Program-made: the position numbers and the translations under genes | Assembly (NCBI GenBank): GCA_022712735.1 | Contig: JAFLKA010000181.1 | Location: forward strand, 1 to 26,003 | Length of the DNA: 26,003 bases | Reading direction: 5' to 3' | Source of the DNA: Marinosulfonomonas sp. | GTDB taxonomy: Bacteria > Pseudomonadota > Alphaproteobacteria > Rhodobacterales > Rhodobacteraceae | Part shown: piece after piece, positions 14,035 to 21,984 of the stretch | Position numbering within the stretch: position 1 is the first letter of the stretch | Layout: every line of letters starts with the position of its first letter | The notes under the pieces: generated by a model | Seen by the model: only the letters and a program-made list of their open reading frames with translations | Told to the model about the DNA's origin: nothing | Database searches by the model: none

Positions 14035-16085
14035 TCAGTTGCAACCTGTGATTCTAGCTCGTCACCATCACCATCTGCTATGGCTGCCAGAGGTTCATGG
14101 CCACAAGCATGCTGAATGGCGTTCACCACATAGGTTGGTAAGCATGCTTTGAACGCTGGTGCGTCAAAGCCAACCTCAATCGCTTTTTTGTCGATTGCCA
14201 TCGCCAGATACTGAGCGGCAATCGCTTTGGAGGCCTTTTTGGATTTGAAGTACCAGTAAACCTTGATAGCGATGAGTTCAGCGTCATTTCCACTTGCCGC
14301 CTTAAGTGCATCAAAGAGCTTCGTTGCCTGTGCAATCACAACTTCTTCGGTGATCTTACCGTCACAGATTCTGTCATGGGCGTTCGCGAGCAGAGCTGCC
14401 TCAAACACCATGTCTGCCAAGCCACAACGCGCAAGATCATATTCCAGTGTCCAATGATCACTCACGAATGTTTTCACGTTCTGGGCATCGTTAGAGGTAA
14501 GTTGCTCGACGCGCTCCAGCAGTGCTGTCGAAATGGCAGGGGCATCTGGGCCCAAATCCCTTTTTGCTTTCCATCGACGTTTGGAGCTTTTCCATATTGG
14601 ATCGTCGTTGTCGTTTACGAGGCCTATGATTTCAGGTGCGGCATCGGGCATGACATCCATGTCAGCCAGACAGGAAACCGGTATCGAAATCCAAGTTTCT
14701 GCTTCATCGGCTCTTTGAAAAATCTTGCTGAAGCGCTTTAACCCTGTGCCTTTGACATTCACAATCGAGACACCGTGCTCCTCAAGATCGAGATTAAGGG
14801 CCCTAGCAATCGCCGGTAAGACAAGTGCTTCACCATCGCCCTCAACAATCAATATGCCATGAGCGAAAAACAGGTTTGCCTTTGTCACATCGAGAAATCG
14901 TTCAAGAAATGAGTAATCGTTGGTTGAAAGCTTTGTGTGTTCTTCAGACAGTGGGTGCGCGGTGTTTCCGTCCAACAATATTGTGTTCGCGACGGGCAGA
15001 CCAGAAGCAAGATTAGGGCTATGTGTAGACAGGATCACCTGTACTTTACGCCCTTCTTCGTCTGTCACTTTTCCGGCCGCGGCCCTTTTCAAAAACTGCA
15101 TCAGTCGTAGCTGTCGCTGTGGATGAAGATGCGCTTCCGGCTCTTCGATCAATAGCAATGGTAGGCCTTCGGGCTCGCGGCCAAGCAGTAAAAGCTCACA
15201 AGCCATGTAGAGTATATTATTTGATCCGAGGCCGAACTTTCCACGTGGCTGGGTGCCTGCATTGCCCATAAGGCCGAGTTCTAAACGCTCAAGAATTTGC
15301 CTCAAACGAGCATCGTTGCTTCCACCTTCTGTCAGATCAATTTTTGCAGCCATTTCATCACCAACCAGAAGTAGTGTTTTTAGGTAGTCGGTATTGATTG
15401 CGGTCTCTGCGTCAACGACGCCTTTGTGACCCTTCACATTATGGCTGAAGAATTCGGAAAGGCCGAGCAAACTCAAATCGGCGACATCAGCGGGTGTCGG
15501 TGGAAGCTGTGCCGCGTCAAAGTCGGCCCCATTCTTGATTCCGTCAACGTGGTACAAGATTTGTGAAAGACGGGATCCACGGCCAGATGACAGTTCCCCC
15601 TCTGCATCACGCAACGGCTTGAGATATGCCGATGCTAGTAGTTCCCGTACGGTCATTTCGATTGTTGGCCCAGCAGCGTTCAAACCAGACCGGACGTTGA
15701 CTTCAACCCATCGCCGGGAGGTGCCGTCATTGGTCAATCGCCTCGCGTGAAAGTTTATAACCAATGAGATTATGCCATCCTGAAAAGTCAAATATTCCGC
15801 GAAGGCAGCTTGATCTGAAACTGAAAGATCAGACAAAATGCATGTTATGTTGATGTCATCGGCTGTTGCGCCATTTTCATCGACATGGAAATCTTCAGGT
15901 TGAACCCGAATGTACATTTGGTCACGACTGAGAAGGGCATATCGAATAGCATCGATGATTGCTGTTTTGCCGCTATCATTTTTACCAATGAGAGCTGTGA
16001 CGCCAGGTTTCAGTGGTAGCGATACTGCGTTCGGCCCCAGTCCAAATTGCCGGAAGCCGCTGATAGTGAGTTTCGATAGATACAT
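14031..16085 (-). CDS. OLD-family ATPase-TOPRIM nuclease (Gabija GajA-like)
   Basis: This 684-residue protein has an ABC/SMC-like ATPase followed by a TOPRIM nuclease. The Walker A is GKNDSGKT (34-41). The C-terminal half of the ATPase has the Walker B LLLIEEPEAHLHPQRQ (about 310-325) and the ILSTHSPNLA switch (351-360). The TOPRIM has ILIVEGDGEALVLP with E415 and CLADMDVMPD with D475 and D477, the metal-binding residues of OLD nucleases. No clear ABC signature LSGGE is visible, which is normal for the OLD group. The strong ribosome site GAGGTGA lies 5 bases before its ATG and the Fic stop is 8 bases away. With the helicase it forms a class 2 OLD / Gabija-type pair, expected to cut phage DNA. 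Confidence 0.88.
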   Translation of the reverse strand: MYLSKLTISGFRQFGLGPNAVSLPLKPGVTALIGKNDSGKTAIIDAIRYALLSRDQMYIRVQPEDFHVDENGATADDINITCILSDLSVSDQAAFAEYLTFQDGIISLVINFHARRLTNDGTSRRWVEVNVRSGLNAAGPTIEMTVRELLASAYLKPLRDAEGELSSGRGSRLSQILYHVDGIKNGADFDAAQLPPTPADVADLSLLGLSEFFSHNVKGHKGVVDAETAINTDYLKTLLLVGDEMAAKIDLTEGGSNDARLRQILERLELGLMGNAGTQPRGKFGLGSNNILYMACELLLLGREPEGLPLLLIEEPEAHLHPQRQLRLMQFLKRAAAGKVTDEEGRKVQVILSTHSPNLASGLPVANTILLDGNTAHPLSEEHTKLSTNDYSFLERFLDVTKANLFFAHGILIVEGDGEALVLPAIARALNLDLEEHGVSIVNVKGTGLKRFSKIFQRADEAETWISIPVSCLADMDVMPDAAPEIIGLVNDNDDPIWKSSKRRWKAKRDLGPDAPAISTALLERVEQLTSNDAQNVKTFVSDHWTLEYDLARCGLADMVFEAALLANAHDRICDGKITEEVVIAQATKLFDALKAASGNDAELIAIKVYWYFKSKKASKAIAAQYLAMAIDKKAIEVGFDAPAFKACLPTYVVNAIQHACGHEPLAAIADGDGDELESQVATE

Positions 16086-16093
16086 GGTTCACC

Positions 16094-17599
16094 TCAGGAT
16101 GTATAAATGCTTTCATGGATGGCTTCGATTTGAGTAACCTCATCATCGGTCAATAGCTGAAACTCTTTACCTCGCGCTCGCGCAGACAGCTTGCCGTCAT
16201 TTTGCTGTAAGAAGCGGAATAGCAAATCCATGGTACGTTCCGGCATATCGACGAGTTCCTCAACTCTCGCTCGGAAGCGATCATAATTGCGCAAGAACTC
16301 AGTCTCGTAAGGCAGGTCGACTTCGATCGTTTTTTGGACGCAGCTGTAGAGAAACTCAGCATGTGGCGTGGCGTCAAAGAAGCGGTAGAAATCGCCCGTC
16401 TCATTTGTGACATCGACATTGAATTTGTCTGTTGGCTTCCATTCGATGAGAGGCAAAAGCCGTGCTGAATAGCTTTCGAGGACTGCACGATAGTCATCTA
16501 TCCGTTCGAGGATTGCCGACGAAATCGGAAATACGACACCCGGCGGGTTAAACCCGCGCTCGGCTAGAACGTGGTGGAAGATGTATCTGTGCAGACGTCC
16601 GTTCCCGTCTTCAAAGGGGTGAATGTAGACAAAGCCGAATGCGAGAACAGCCGAGGCAATCACTGGGTCCAAAGTTTGTGCGCTTGTGCGGTCAAACGCG
16701 ACCATGCCGACAATCAAGCTTTCCAAATCCTCATGCTTGGCGCTTATGTGATCAGGAAGGGGCATCTGGCTTTCTCGATCATGTGACCCGACAAAGCCGC
16801 CTTCCTGTCGAAGCCCCAGTTTTATGAAGCGGTCATCGCCAATCACAATCTGTTGGAGGCGGAGCAGTTCATCTTGATCAAGAGCTTGTCGGCCTGCCTC
16901 ACCAATGGCGCGGCCCCAACGTTGAATGCGATCTTGGGGAGGGCGCTCGCCCTCAATGGCATAACTTGAACGAGAATCCTTTAGCAGCAAAAACGCAGCA
17001 GTACGTGCCAATAGATCACGGGGAACATCGTCAACGATCTGTTGGGCTCTTCGAGCCAGATCCATCGCGCAGAAAGCTTCGAGTTGCGGTGTACGATACA
17101 CCAAAGGACAGAAGTCTGGTGTTCCAGGCAGATTGTTCTTTATCCGATGCCGTGACGAGTTTGAATCGGTCGAACCATACTGCAGTCGGTCGTCCAGCAC
17201 TTGTACGTAGCGTCCGCCTGCAGCGTCTTCCAGCCCGATTTGAGTTTGGAAGAGCCATTCATAGAGAAACCAAACCCTCCTCGCATAGCTCCCATTGGGT
17301 TCGTCGTTGACCCACGCGATGATTGGTTCATCTCCAACTGCCTCAAACAAACGTTTGAGAGTAGCGAGATCGAGCCCTTCATATTTTAGGGCGAATGTCA
17401 GATGACCACGTAGAGAAGCCTGGGGTTCATGGCGTGGGGTCATGATGCGCCATTCATCTGTAATCACAATGCGATGTCGATCTCCGATTGCAGAGAGTTT
17501 GCGTGGGATAGGAACTGCGAGAGTGTAGGCGTCAATAAGCGCGCTATAACCAGCTGGAATAGCGTTCTCTGGTAGCCGACTTTGGTGAATTGTGTTCAC
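16094..17599 (-). CDS. Fic-family protein, predicted AMP transferase
   Basis: Fic proteins usually transfer AMP from ATP to a hydroxyl side chain of a target protein. The 501-residue protein has a complete Fic motif H327-P-F-E-D-G-N-G-R-L-H-R338. It also has an inhibitory motif SYAIEG (S212 to G217) in a helix before it, so it is a class II Fic whose activity is normally held off. The N-terminal part (1-195) resembles the DUF4172-like or unassigned extension of Fic proteins, and the C-terminal part (about 390-501) holds a wHTH-like tail. The start codon is GTG at 17599 with a weak AGGG site. It is the first gene of a Fic-OLD-helicase operon, with 8 bases between it and the OLD gene, so it is likely part of the same system or its regulator. 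Confidence 0.88.
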   Translation of the reverse strand: MNTIHQSRLPENAIPAGYSALIDAYTLAVPIPRKLSAIGDRHRIVITDEWRIMTPRHEPQASLRGHLTFALKYEGLDLATLKRLFEAVGDEPIIAWVNDEPNGSYARRVWFLYEWLFQTQIGLEDAAGGRYVQVLDDRLQYGSTDSNSSRHRIKNNLPGTPDFCPLVYRTPQLEAFCAMDLARRAQQIVDDVPRDLLARTAAFLLLKDSRSSYAIEGERPPQDRIQRWGRAIGEAGRQALDQDELLRLQQIVIGDDRFIKLGLRQEGGFVGSHDRESQMPLPDHISAKHEDLESLIVGMVAFDRTSAQTLDPVIASAVLAFGFVYIHPFEDGNGRLHRYIFHHVLAERGFNPPGVVFPISSAILERIDDYRAVLESYSARLLPLIEWKPTDKFNVDVTNETGDFYRFFDATPHAEFLYSCVQKTIEVDLPYETEFLRNYDRFRARVEELVDMPERTMDLLFRFLQQNDGKLSARARGKEFQLLTDDEVTQIEAIHESIYTS

Positions 17600-17978
17600 A
17601 GGCCCTGAAAATTGAACCGCTACTGGCTGATTGGTGATTTTCGTCTCTCCCGCATGAATTTTGTTTTAGAAAGCGAAGTTCGTTGAAAAACGTTCCTAAC
17701 ACATGAAATTTGTTTTAAAAACCATAATTTTGTGAATAGTGATACTGCGCCAACTTGATAAACCATACCAAAGGAGCTAAGCAAGGCCAGGAATAGGACA
17801 AAAGATCGCTTAAATCTGCAGGGTGGTGGGACAGGCGCGCCTTTCCCCCCCCGAAATCCTCTTCTATAAGTGATTGTTTTATAAGACATAATTAAAGACA
17901 TGCGACGGAAGCGAAAAACATCACCCTACTATAGTGAACATGTTATAAATAGAGCAGTGTGACAATCCCTATGAGGCG
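17600..17978. other. Divergent intergenic region between Fic and PD-(D/E)XK genes
   Basis: No credible gene is seen in these 379 bases. The part next to the Fic gene is AT-rich and carries a 19-bp direct repeat. The middle holds the 8-bp palindrome GGCGCGCC at about 17836 and a run of seven or more C residues at about 17846. The part next to 17979 has several TATAA-type motifs (for example 17942-17949) suitable for a promoter. A 93-codon minus-strand frame (17620-17901) has no credible protein character. Confidence 0.6.
17653..17720. repeat. Imperfect 19-bp direct repeat upstream of the Fic gene
   Basis: The segments 17653-17671 (CATGAATTTTGTTTTAGAA) and 17702-17720 (CATGAAATTTGTTTTAAAA) match in 17 of 19 positions and start 49 bases apart. 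They lie 54-121 bases upstream of the Fic start, where operator or activator sites of its promoter would be. A weaker third partial copy starts near 17723. Confidence 0.6.
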
Positions 17979-19505
17979 ATGATGCCCGAAGAAACGGAAG
18001 CTCTGCTTAGAAGACTTGGTCCAGCCCTGACGACCAAGCATATTGCTGAGTTGGTCAAGACTGGGATCTCTGAATCAGCCGCGCGCAAGCGCGTTCAACG
18101 GGGAACTGCACACTACCAAAAACTTGCAGGCATCCGCTTTGAGAAAAACACTCGCTTCATCTACCGTCCCGAGGACTACGGCGATGTAACGTTCTGGATC
18201 AATCTCGAAGAGGCCTTCTACACGCACGGCAAGAGTTATTGGGCTGCCCTTGTGAACTTACGTGCTCGTGGCGGTGCTTGTCTCAAAGAACGTTTTGCAC
18301 AGATCAGTGGTGCACCAACCGCACGCAAACGCCAGTTACCGTCCGATGTTATCCTTGAGCGTCTCATAGCCATAAATCTTCTCGAAGAGACGGTCGAAGG
18401 TGAGCAAACCTACATAAAATTCAAGCCGTTTCACCTGCGATCAGCACCAATAGAAGTTATTAGGGCAACCGAACTTGCCGAATTTGTCGCCCTTCACGGG
18501 ATTAAGGAATGGGCAAGACGCTTAGGCTTTGGCAGCTACAACCAATTCAACATGCGTGGTGAAGATGAAGCACCTGTTGTTTCTGGAATTACTTTTGATC
18601 TCAGTGCGCCATCCTATTTTAGACCCTTACTGCAGATCGTTGATGGCGTGGCTAAGCCTGGTTTTCTTGCCTGTGATATAAATCTGCATGGCGTCATTGA
18701 AGAACACGAAGTTGAGGCGTTTGTCCGTAAGTGTGATGGTGCGGCCTTCTCTAATAATGTTGGGCGCATTATGCCAATGCTGGTTGGGGACGTCTTTTCG
18801 GCTAAAGGCCTCGATCTTGCCAAACGCAAAGGTATTTTGGCGATCACTTTGGAAAACCTGTTCGGGTCAGAGCTTGCCAAGGCCTTACGTGATCTCGTCA
18901 GTCTATTGACCAATGCGGGTGCAACCGCCTCCGTCAATCCAGAGCACCTGATGCATGTCATGCGTACTCTTTCAAAAATTGAGGGTGCTTCTGCAAACCT
19001 ACGTGGTGCTCTTTTCGAATTAGTGGTTGGTAGTCTGGTCAAGGACGTAGAGGGTGGATATCTCAAAACGGGTCAAAAGCTGATTGAAATGGGCACCGGC
19101 CGGAAAGCCGAGGTCGATGTTCAACTTGATTTAGAAGACAACAAGGGCTTCTGGGTGATCGAGTGCAAGGCGAAAAATCCGGGTGCACGCGTCAGTGAGG
19201 TTGATGTAAGCAAATGGTACAATGACCGTGTTCCCCTCATACATCGCATTCTGGATACTGGGTACAAAGAGGTAGAACGGCCCTTTCATTTCGAAATTTG
19301 GACTAACGGGATATTTGCCGATTCCGCATCGGCTTGGCTCAAAGCGCGATCCAAGATATGTGACGGATACACGATAGATTGGAAGGATGGAGCGGCACTA
19401 AAGCTCTACGCCGATAAGGCCAGCAATAGCTCACTGCGCAGCATGCTGAACGAGCACTATTTCAAGAACCCGATGACTGTTGTTGTTGTCAACAATGGCT
19501 CGTGA
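17979..19505 (+). CDS. Hypothetical protein with a PD-(D/E)XK nuclease-like C-terminus
   Basis: I do not recognise a named family. The 508-residue protein has an N-terminal region (1-65) resembling a winged helix (KHIAELVKTGISESAARKRVQRG). A large middle portion is poorly defined. The C-terminal segment has a helix with a glutamate (RGALFELVVGSLV, E347), then AEVDVQLDL with D380 and FWVIECKAK with E395 and K397. E...D...ExK in this order is the catalytic pattern of restriction-endonuclease-like folds. The gene is divergent from the Fic operon, and a 247-residue unknown follows after 92 bases in the same direction. ATGs at 17979 and 17982 are both possible; TGAGGCG just upstream fits either. 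A sequence-sensing DNase role is inferred. Confidence 0.75.
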   Translation: MMPEETEALLRRLGPALTTKHIAELVKTGISESAARKRVQRGTAHYQKLAGIRFEKNTRFIYRPEDYGDVTFWINLEEAFYTHGKSYWAALVNLRARGGACLKERFAQISGAPTARKRQLPSDVILERLIAINLLEETVEGEQTYIKFKPFHLRSAPIEVIRATELAEFVALHGIKEWARRLGFGSYNQFNMRGEDEAPVVSGITFDLSAPSYFRPLLQIVDGVAKPGFLACDINLHGVIEEHEVEAFVRKCDGAAFSNNVGRIMPMLVGDVFSAKGLDLAKRKGILAITLENLFGSELAKALRDLVSLLTNAGATASVNPEHLMHVMRTLSKIEGASANLRGALFELVVGSLVKDVEGGYLKTGQKLIEMGTGRKAEVDVQLDLEDNKGFWVIECKAKNPGARVSEVDVSKWYNDRVPLIHRILDTGYKEVERPFHFEIWTNGIFADSASAWLKARSKICDGYTIDWKDGAALKLYADKASNSSLRSMLNEHYFKNPMTVVVVNNGS

Positions 19506-19597
19506 ATTGTTTATACACCTCACCTATTATGCTAGGCAGTACGAGGACGAAAATGCCATCGGACTGAATCCAGAATCTCATATTTACGGACATAAAA

Positions 19598-20341
19598 ATG
19601 CATCGAATTCTTATACCGATCGACAGCCAAGACCCCGATTCACTAGCTTATGCGTTTGAGTATGCAAAGAAAATATTTGAGGTTCACAAGAAGGGGGCCA
19701 AAGTTGTTTTACTTGTGCACACCAAAGCGCAGATAAGCAGCACATCTTTAGCGGGCCATCTTGGCTCCCCCCTCGCTAAATCACTGAGCAAAGGAAAGAC
19801 TGCTCAATTACAACCCGGGCAACACCTACAACTTCAAACCTTAAAGACCTTGGGCCAGATGCTTTCAGATACGATTGTCATTGGGTTTTACGCGGATGGC
19901 CAAATGCTCGATCTAATTGATGATCGCAAGAGTCTAATCGGGGCGATAGCTGTGCCGGATCTGAAAGGTGATGCAGATGTGTGGGCAGCTCGTTGGGGAG
20001 CAATTATCCATGGTGAGGAAAAAACTTCGCCGGCAAAACTGATCGAAGACCAAGTAGTAGAAAATGCGCTCACACAGCTTTTCGCTATGGTAAACCCTTC
20101 AACCGGTATTGGGCACCAGCGAGACAAAGAACATGCCGATAATGTCTTGAGAATTCTGAGAGCCAAAGGCCATACTCTCGAAGCTGAAGCAATCAGATCT
20201 TTCGCAATCCAGAAGGGCTGGCGCTCGAGAAATGCTGCTGATTTAGCAAAACTCGTGTCGAGGATAGCTTCACTAAAAAACAAACCGTCCCTCGCAAAAA
20301 TCTACAACCCACAAGACAGGTACAAAAGCTGGTCAAGCTAA
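19598..20341 (+). CDS. Hypothetical protein of unknown family
   Basis: This 247-residue protein is not recognised. The N-terminus (MHRILIPIDSQDPDSLAYAFEYAKKIF, then AKVVLLVHTKAQIS) alternates hydrophobic strands and helices as in a Rossmann-like or universal-stress-protein-like fold. Another strand pair (TIVIGFYADGQMLDLIDD, then IGAIAVPDL) follows near 90-123. The C-terminal half is helical and basic. No catalytic motif stands out. A weak ribosome site GGA lies 7 bases before the ATG. It follows the PD-(D/E)XK gene on the same strand, so the two may work as a pair, for example as effector and sensor or as effector and antidote. Confidence 0.65.
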   Translation: MHRILIPIDSQDPDSLAYAFEYAKKIFEVHKKGAKVVLLVHTKAQISSTSLAGHLGSPLAKSLSKGKTAQLQPGQHLQLQTLKTLGQMLSDTIVIGFYADGQMLDLIDDRKSLIGAIAVPDLKGDADVWAARWGAIIHGEEKTSPAKLIEDQVVENALTQLFAMVNPSTGIGHQRDKEHADNVLRILRAKGHTLEAEAIRSFAIQKGWRSRNAADLAKLVSRIASLKNKPSLAKIYNPQDRYKSWSS

Positions 20342-20342
20342 A

Positions 20343-20385
20343 TTAGCGGAACACATTATCTGTTCGCGCCGCAAAGTTCCGCTAA
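20343..20385. repeat. Perfect 10-bp inverted repeat between convergent genes
   Basis: TTAGCGGAAC (20343-20352) and GTTCCGCTAA (20376-20385) are exact reverse complements with a 23-base spacer. It starts one base after the stop of the 247-residue gene. There is no clear T run after the stem, so it may be a weak bidirectional terminator or a protein site. The remaining bases to 20509 show no gene. Confidence 0.6.
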
Positions 20386-20509
20386 GGTGCAGTTATCTGA
20401 ACTACACATATTTTGTCGGCGGTGTTCACTTCTGGGGCTGATCGGGCGAAAGTCCTTTATTGTGGAACGACAAACTTGAAATGACTAGGCACCATTCTAA
20501 AATCAGGCG

Positions 20510-21082
20510 CTACATTCTTTCGCCAAAGTAGTTTTTAGCTTCAAACTCAAGCCTGTGAAGTTCTCCAAGAAGCGCGAGTTCCGGAGATTGATTGCCATAT
20601 GGTCGTTGTCGGGTAGTCAGCATTTCAATGGTCTTCACACGTGATTGGAGATGTGTGGGGCTTACAGCAATCCGCAATCTTGATAGCGATGTTTTACTTC
20701 GATTCGCGCTGAATTCCTTCAAAGCCTCGAGGATGTCCTCTCCCCGGCTGCGTGGTCGGTCGCTGAAATCCGTTCCGCTTTCGCGTTTAAGTTGTGGATC
20801 GGCTTTAGCTTCGGCCAGACCTGACTTTAGTGCGCTTGTAATTTCCGAGATCAGCAGACGCCGATAGTCCTGTGAGCGATCAAAGTGGGCACTTCCCACG
20901 TAGAGATTGGGAAGTTGAAAATGGCGGGCCACCGCTTGGGGCAACATGTCTCGACAACTGATCACACCTGATAGAAACTGACCCGTACTTTCAGCGTCGC
21001 TATCTTCCCGCCAGGTACTAAATCCTTCCAGGTTTCTAAGAACGTGATCGACAACCCGATCACCTGTGTTCCAATCCATCAT
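20510..21082 (-). CDS. Hypothetical protein coupled to the HNH gene
   Basis: This protein of 190 residues is not recognised. It is mostly helical with no cysteines or clear catalytic motif, and a charged segment DFSDRPRSRGEDILEALKEF lies in the middle. The ATG at 21082 overlaps the HNH stop in ATGA and has a GGAG ribosome site 10 bases upstream, so this start is preferred over an in-frame ATG at 21100. The coupling points to a fixed functional pair. It could be an immunity or regulatory partner of the nuclease, or a targeting subunit. Confidence 0.7.
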   Translation of the reverse strand: MMDWNTGDRVVDHVLRNLEGFSTWREDSDAESTGQFLSGVISCRDMLPQAVARHFQLPNLYVGSAHFDRSQDYRRLLISEITSALKSGLAEAKADPQLKRESGTDFSDRPRSRGEDILEALKEFSANRSKTSLSRLRIAVSPTHLQSRVKTIEMLTTRQRPYGNQSPELALLGELHRLEFEAKNYFGERM

Positions 21083-21897
21083 GTCTTTTGTGCTCCACAT
21101 TGCCGGATACTGGGCCGATCCGTTGGCTCAGGCGGTAGGACCGTCCAATTGGTGACCTTACGTGTCTGAAGTTGGTGTATCATTTCTGCCAAACCCTTTT
21201 GGGCAGGATCGAGGTCTGCGGCGAGTGAGACACCAAAAATAGACATCTCTAAAATCGGATACTGTTGGCCTGCTAAAGTAACTGGGGGGCAAAATGAGTG
21301 ACTTTGTTGATCGTCATTCCCCGTCATCAAAAGCCTATGTTTTCCAATGCCTGCCCGAACAAAAGCACGCACACCGTCGTATTTGCTTGCTCTTGCTTCC
21401 TGCGGCCCGTCGAAAAACGCGAGTGTGCTGAACGCGACTTTGTAAACAGCACGCACAAATTTTGGATCACGGCCAAACTCTTGTTCTAATGACAACTTAC
21501 TTTGCTCTCCGGGTATTCGAGGGTTCATTGATATATTGCTAATGCCGTTTTTGCCTGATCCAGCGGGCAGTTTTACTCCGAATGCCTCAGCGACCTCCGG
21601 TCCTCCATTTAGATGAATTTCTGGGCCATTGTCAGTGTAGCGTCCCTTTATTGGTGCCCAGTTGTTTATTGATGGATTCTTGCCGCGTTTGCGCCGGACA
21701 CCCTTCATAAATGCTGTGATTTCAAACTGACGTAGCAATGCGTTGTCTATGTGCCCAAACCCATTGTTGCAGGCCATACATACGCAATCCTTGAGTACAA
21801 AGTCCGGCGGGCAACCAAGAGCGTCTGGCAGAATGTGCTCGATGTTCGCCCTACTTACAGGTTGGGCGCACCAAATGCAGCTTGGGGGTTTCGTCAT
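21079..21897 (-). CDS. HNH endonuclease domain protein
   Basis: The 272-residue protein begins with MTKPPSCIWCAQPVSRANIEH and has a zinc-ribbon plus HNH layout: C7-x2-C10, E20-H21, C40-x2-C43 and N44-N45 (CMACNNGFG). This is the pattern of HNH nucleases of the HNH_5 group. The rest (about 60-272) is not recognised and might recognise a substrate. The ATG at 21897 has a strong GAGGTGA ribosome site about 9 bases upstream, so the longer in-frame start at 22059 is rejected. It is divergent from the HGTR gene and coupled to a 190-residue partner. Free HNH genes of this kind occur in defence and mobile contexts. Confidence 0.8.
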   Translation of the reverse strand: MTKPPSCIWCAQPVSRANIEHILPDALGCPPDFVLKDCVCMACNNGFGHIDNALLRQFEITAFMKGVRRKRGKNPSINNWAPIKGRYTDNGPEIHLNGGPEVAEAFGVKLPAGSGKNGISNISMNPRIPGEQSKLSLEQEFGRDPKFVRAVYKVAFSTLAFFDGPQEARASKYDGVRAFVRAGIGKHRLLMTGNDDQQSHSFCPPVTLAGQQYPILEMSIFGVSLAADLDPAQKGLAEMIHQLQTRKVTNWTVLPPEPTDRPSIRQCGAQKT

Positions 21898-21984
21898 CTT
21901 GAAAATCACCTCACTAGTCGGGTATTCAAAAATTGAAGTAAATGGCAAGTGCTTGCCAATGACAAGTATAGGATGAGGCCTTGA

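Noticed and set aside
17620..17901. 93-codon minus-strand frame between the Fic and PD-(D/E)XK genes
   Set aside because: It starts without a ribosome site, has low-complexity and basic composition, and crosses the promoter region and the direct repeats. No family character is visible.
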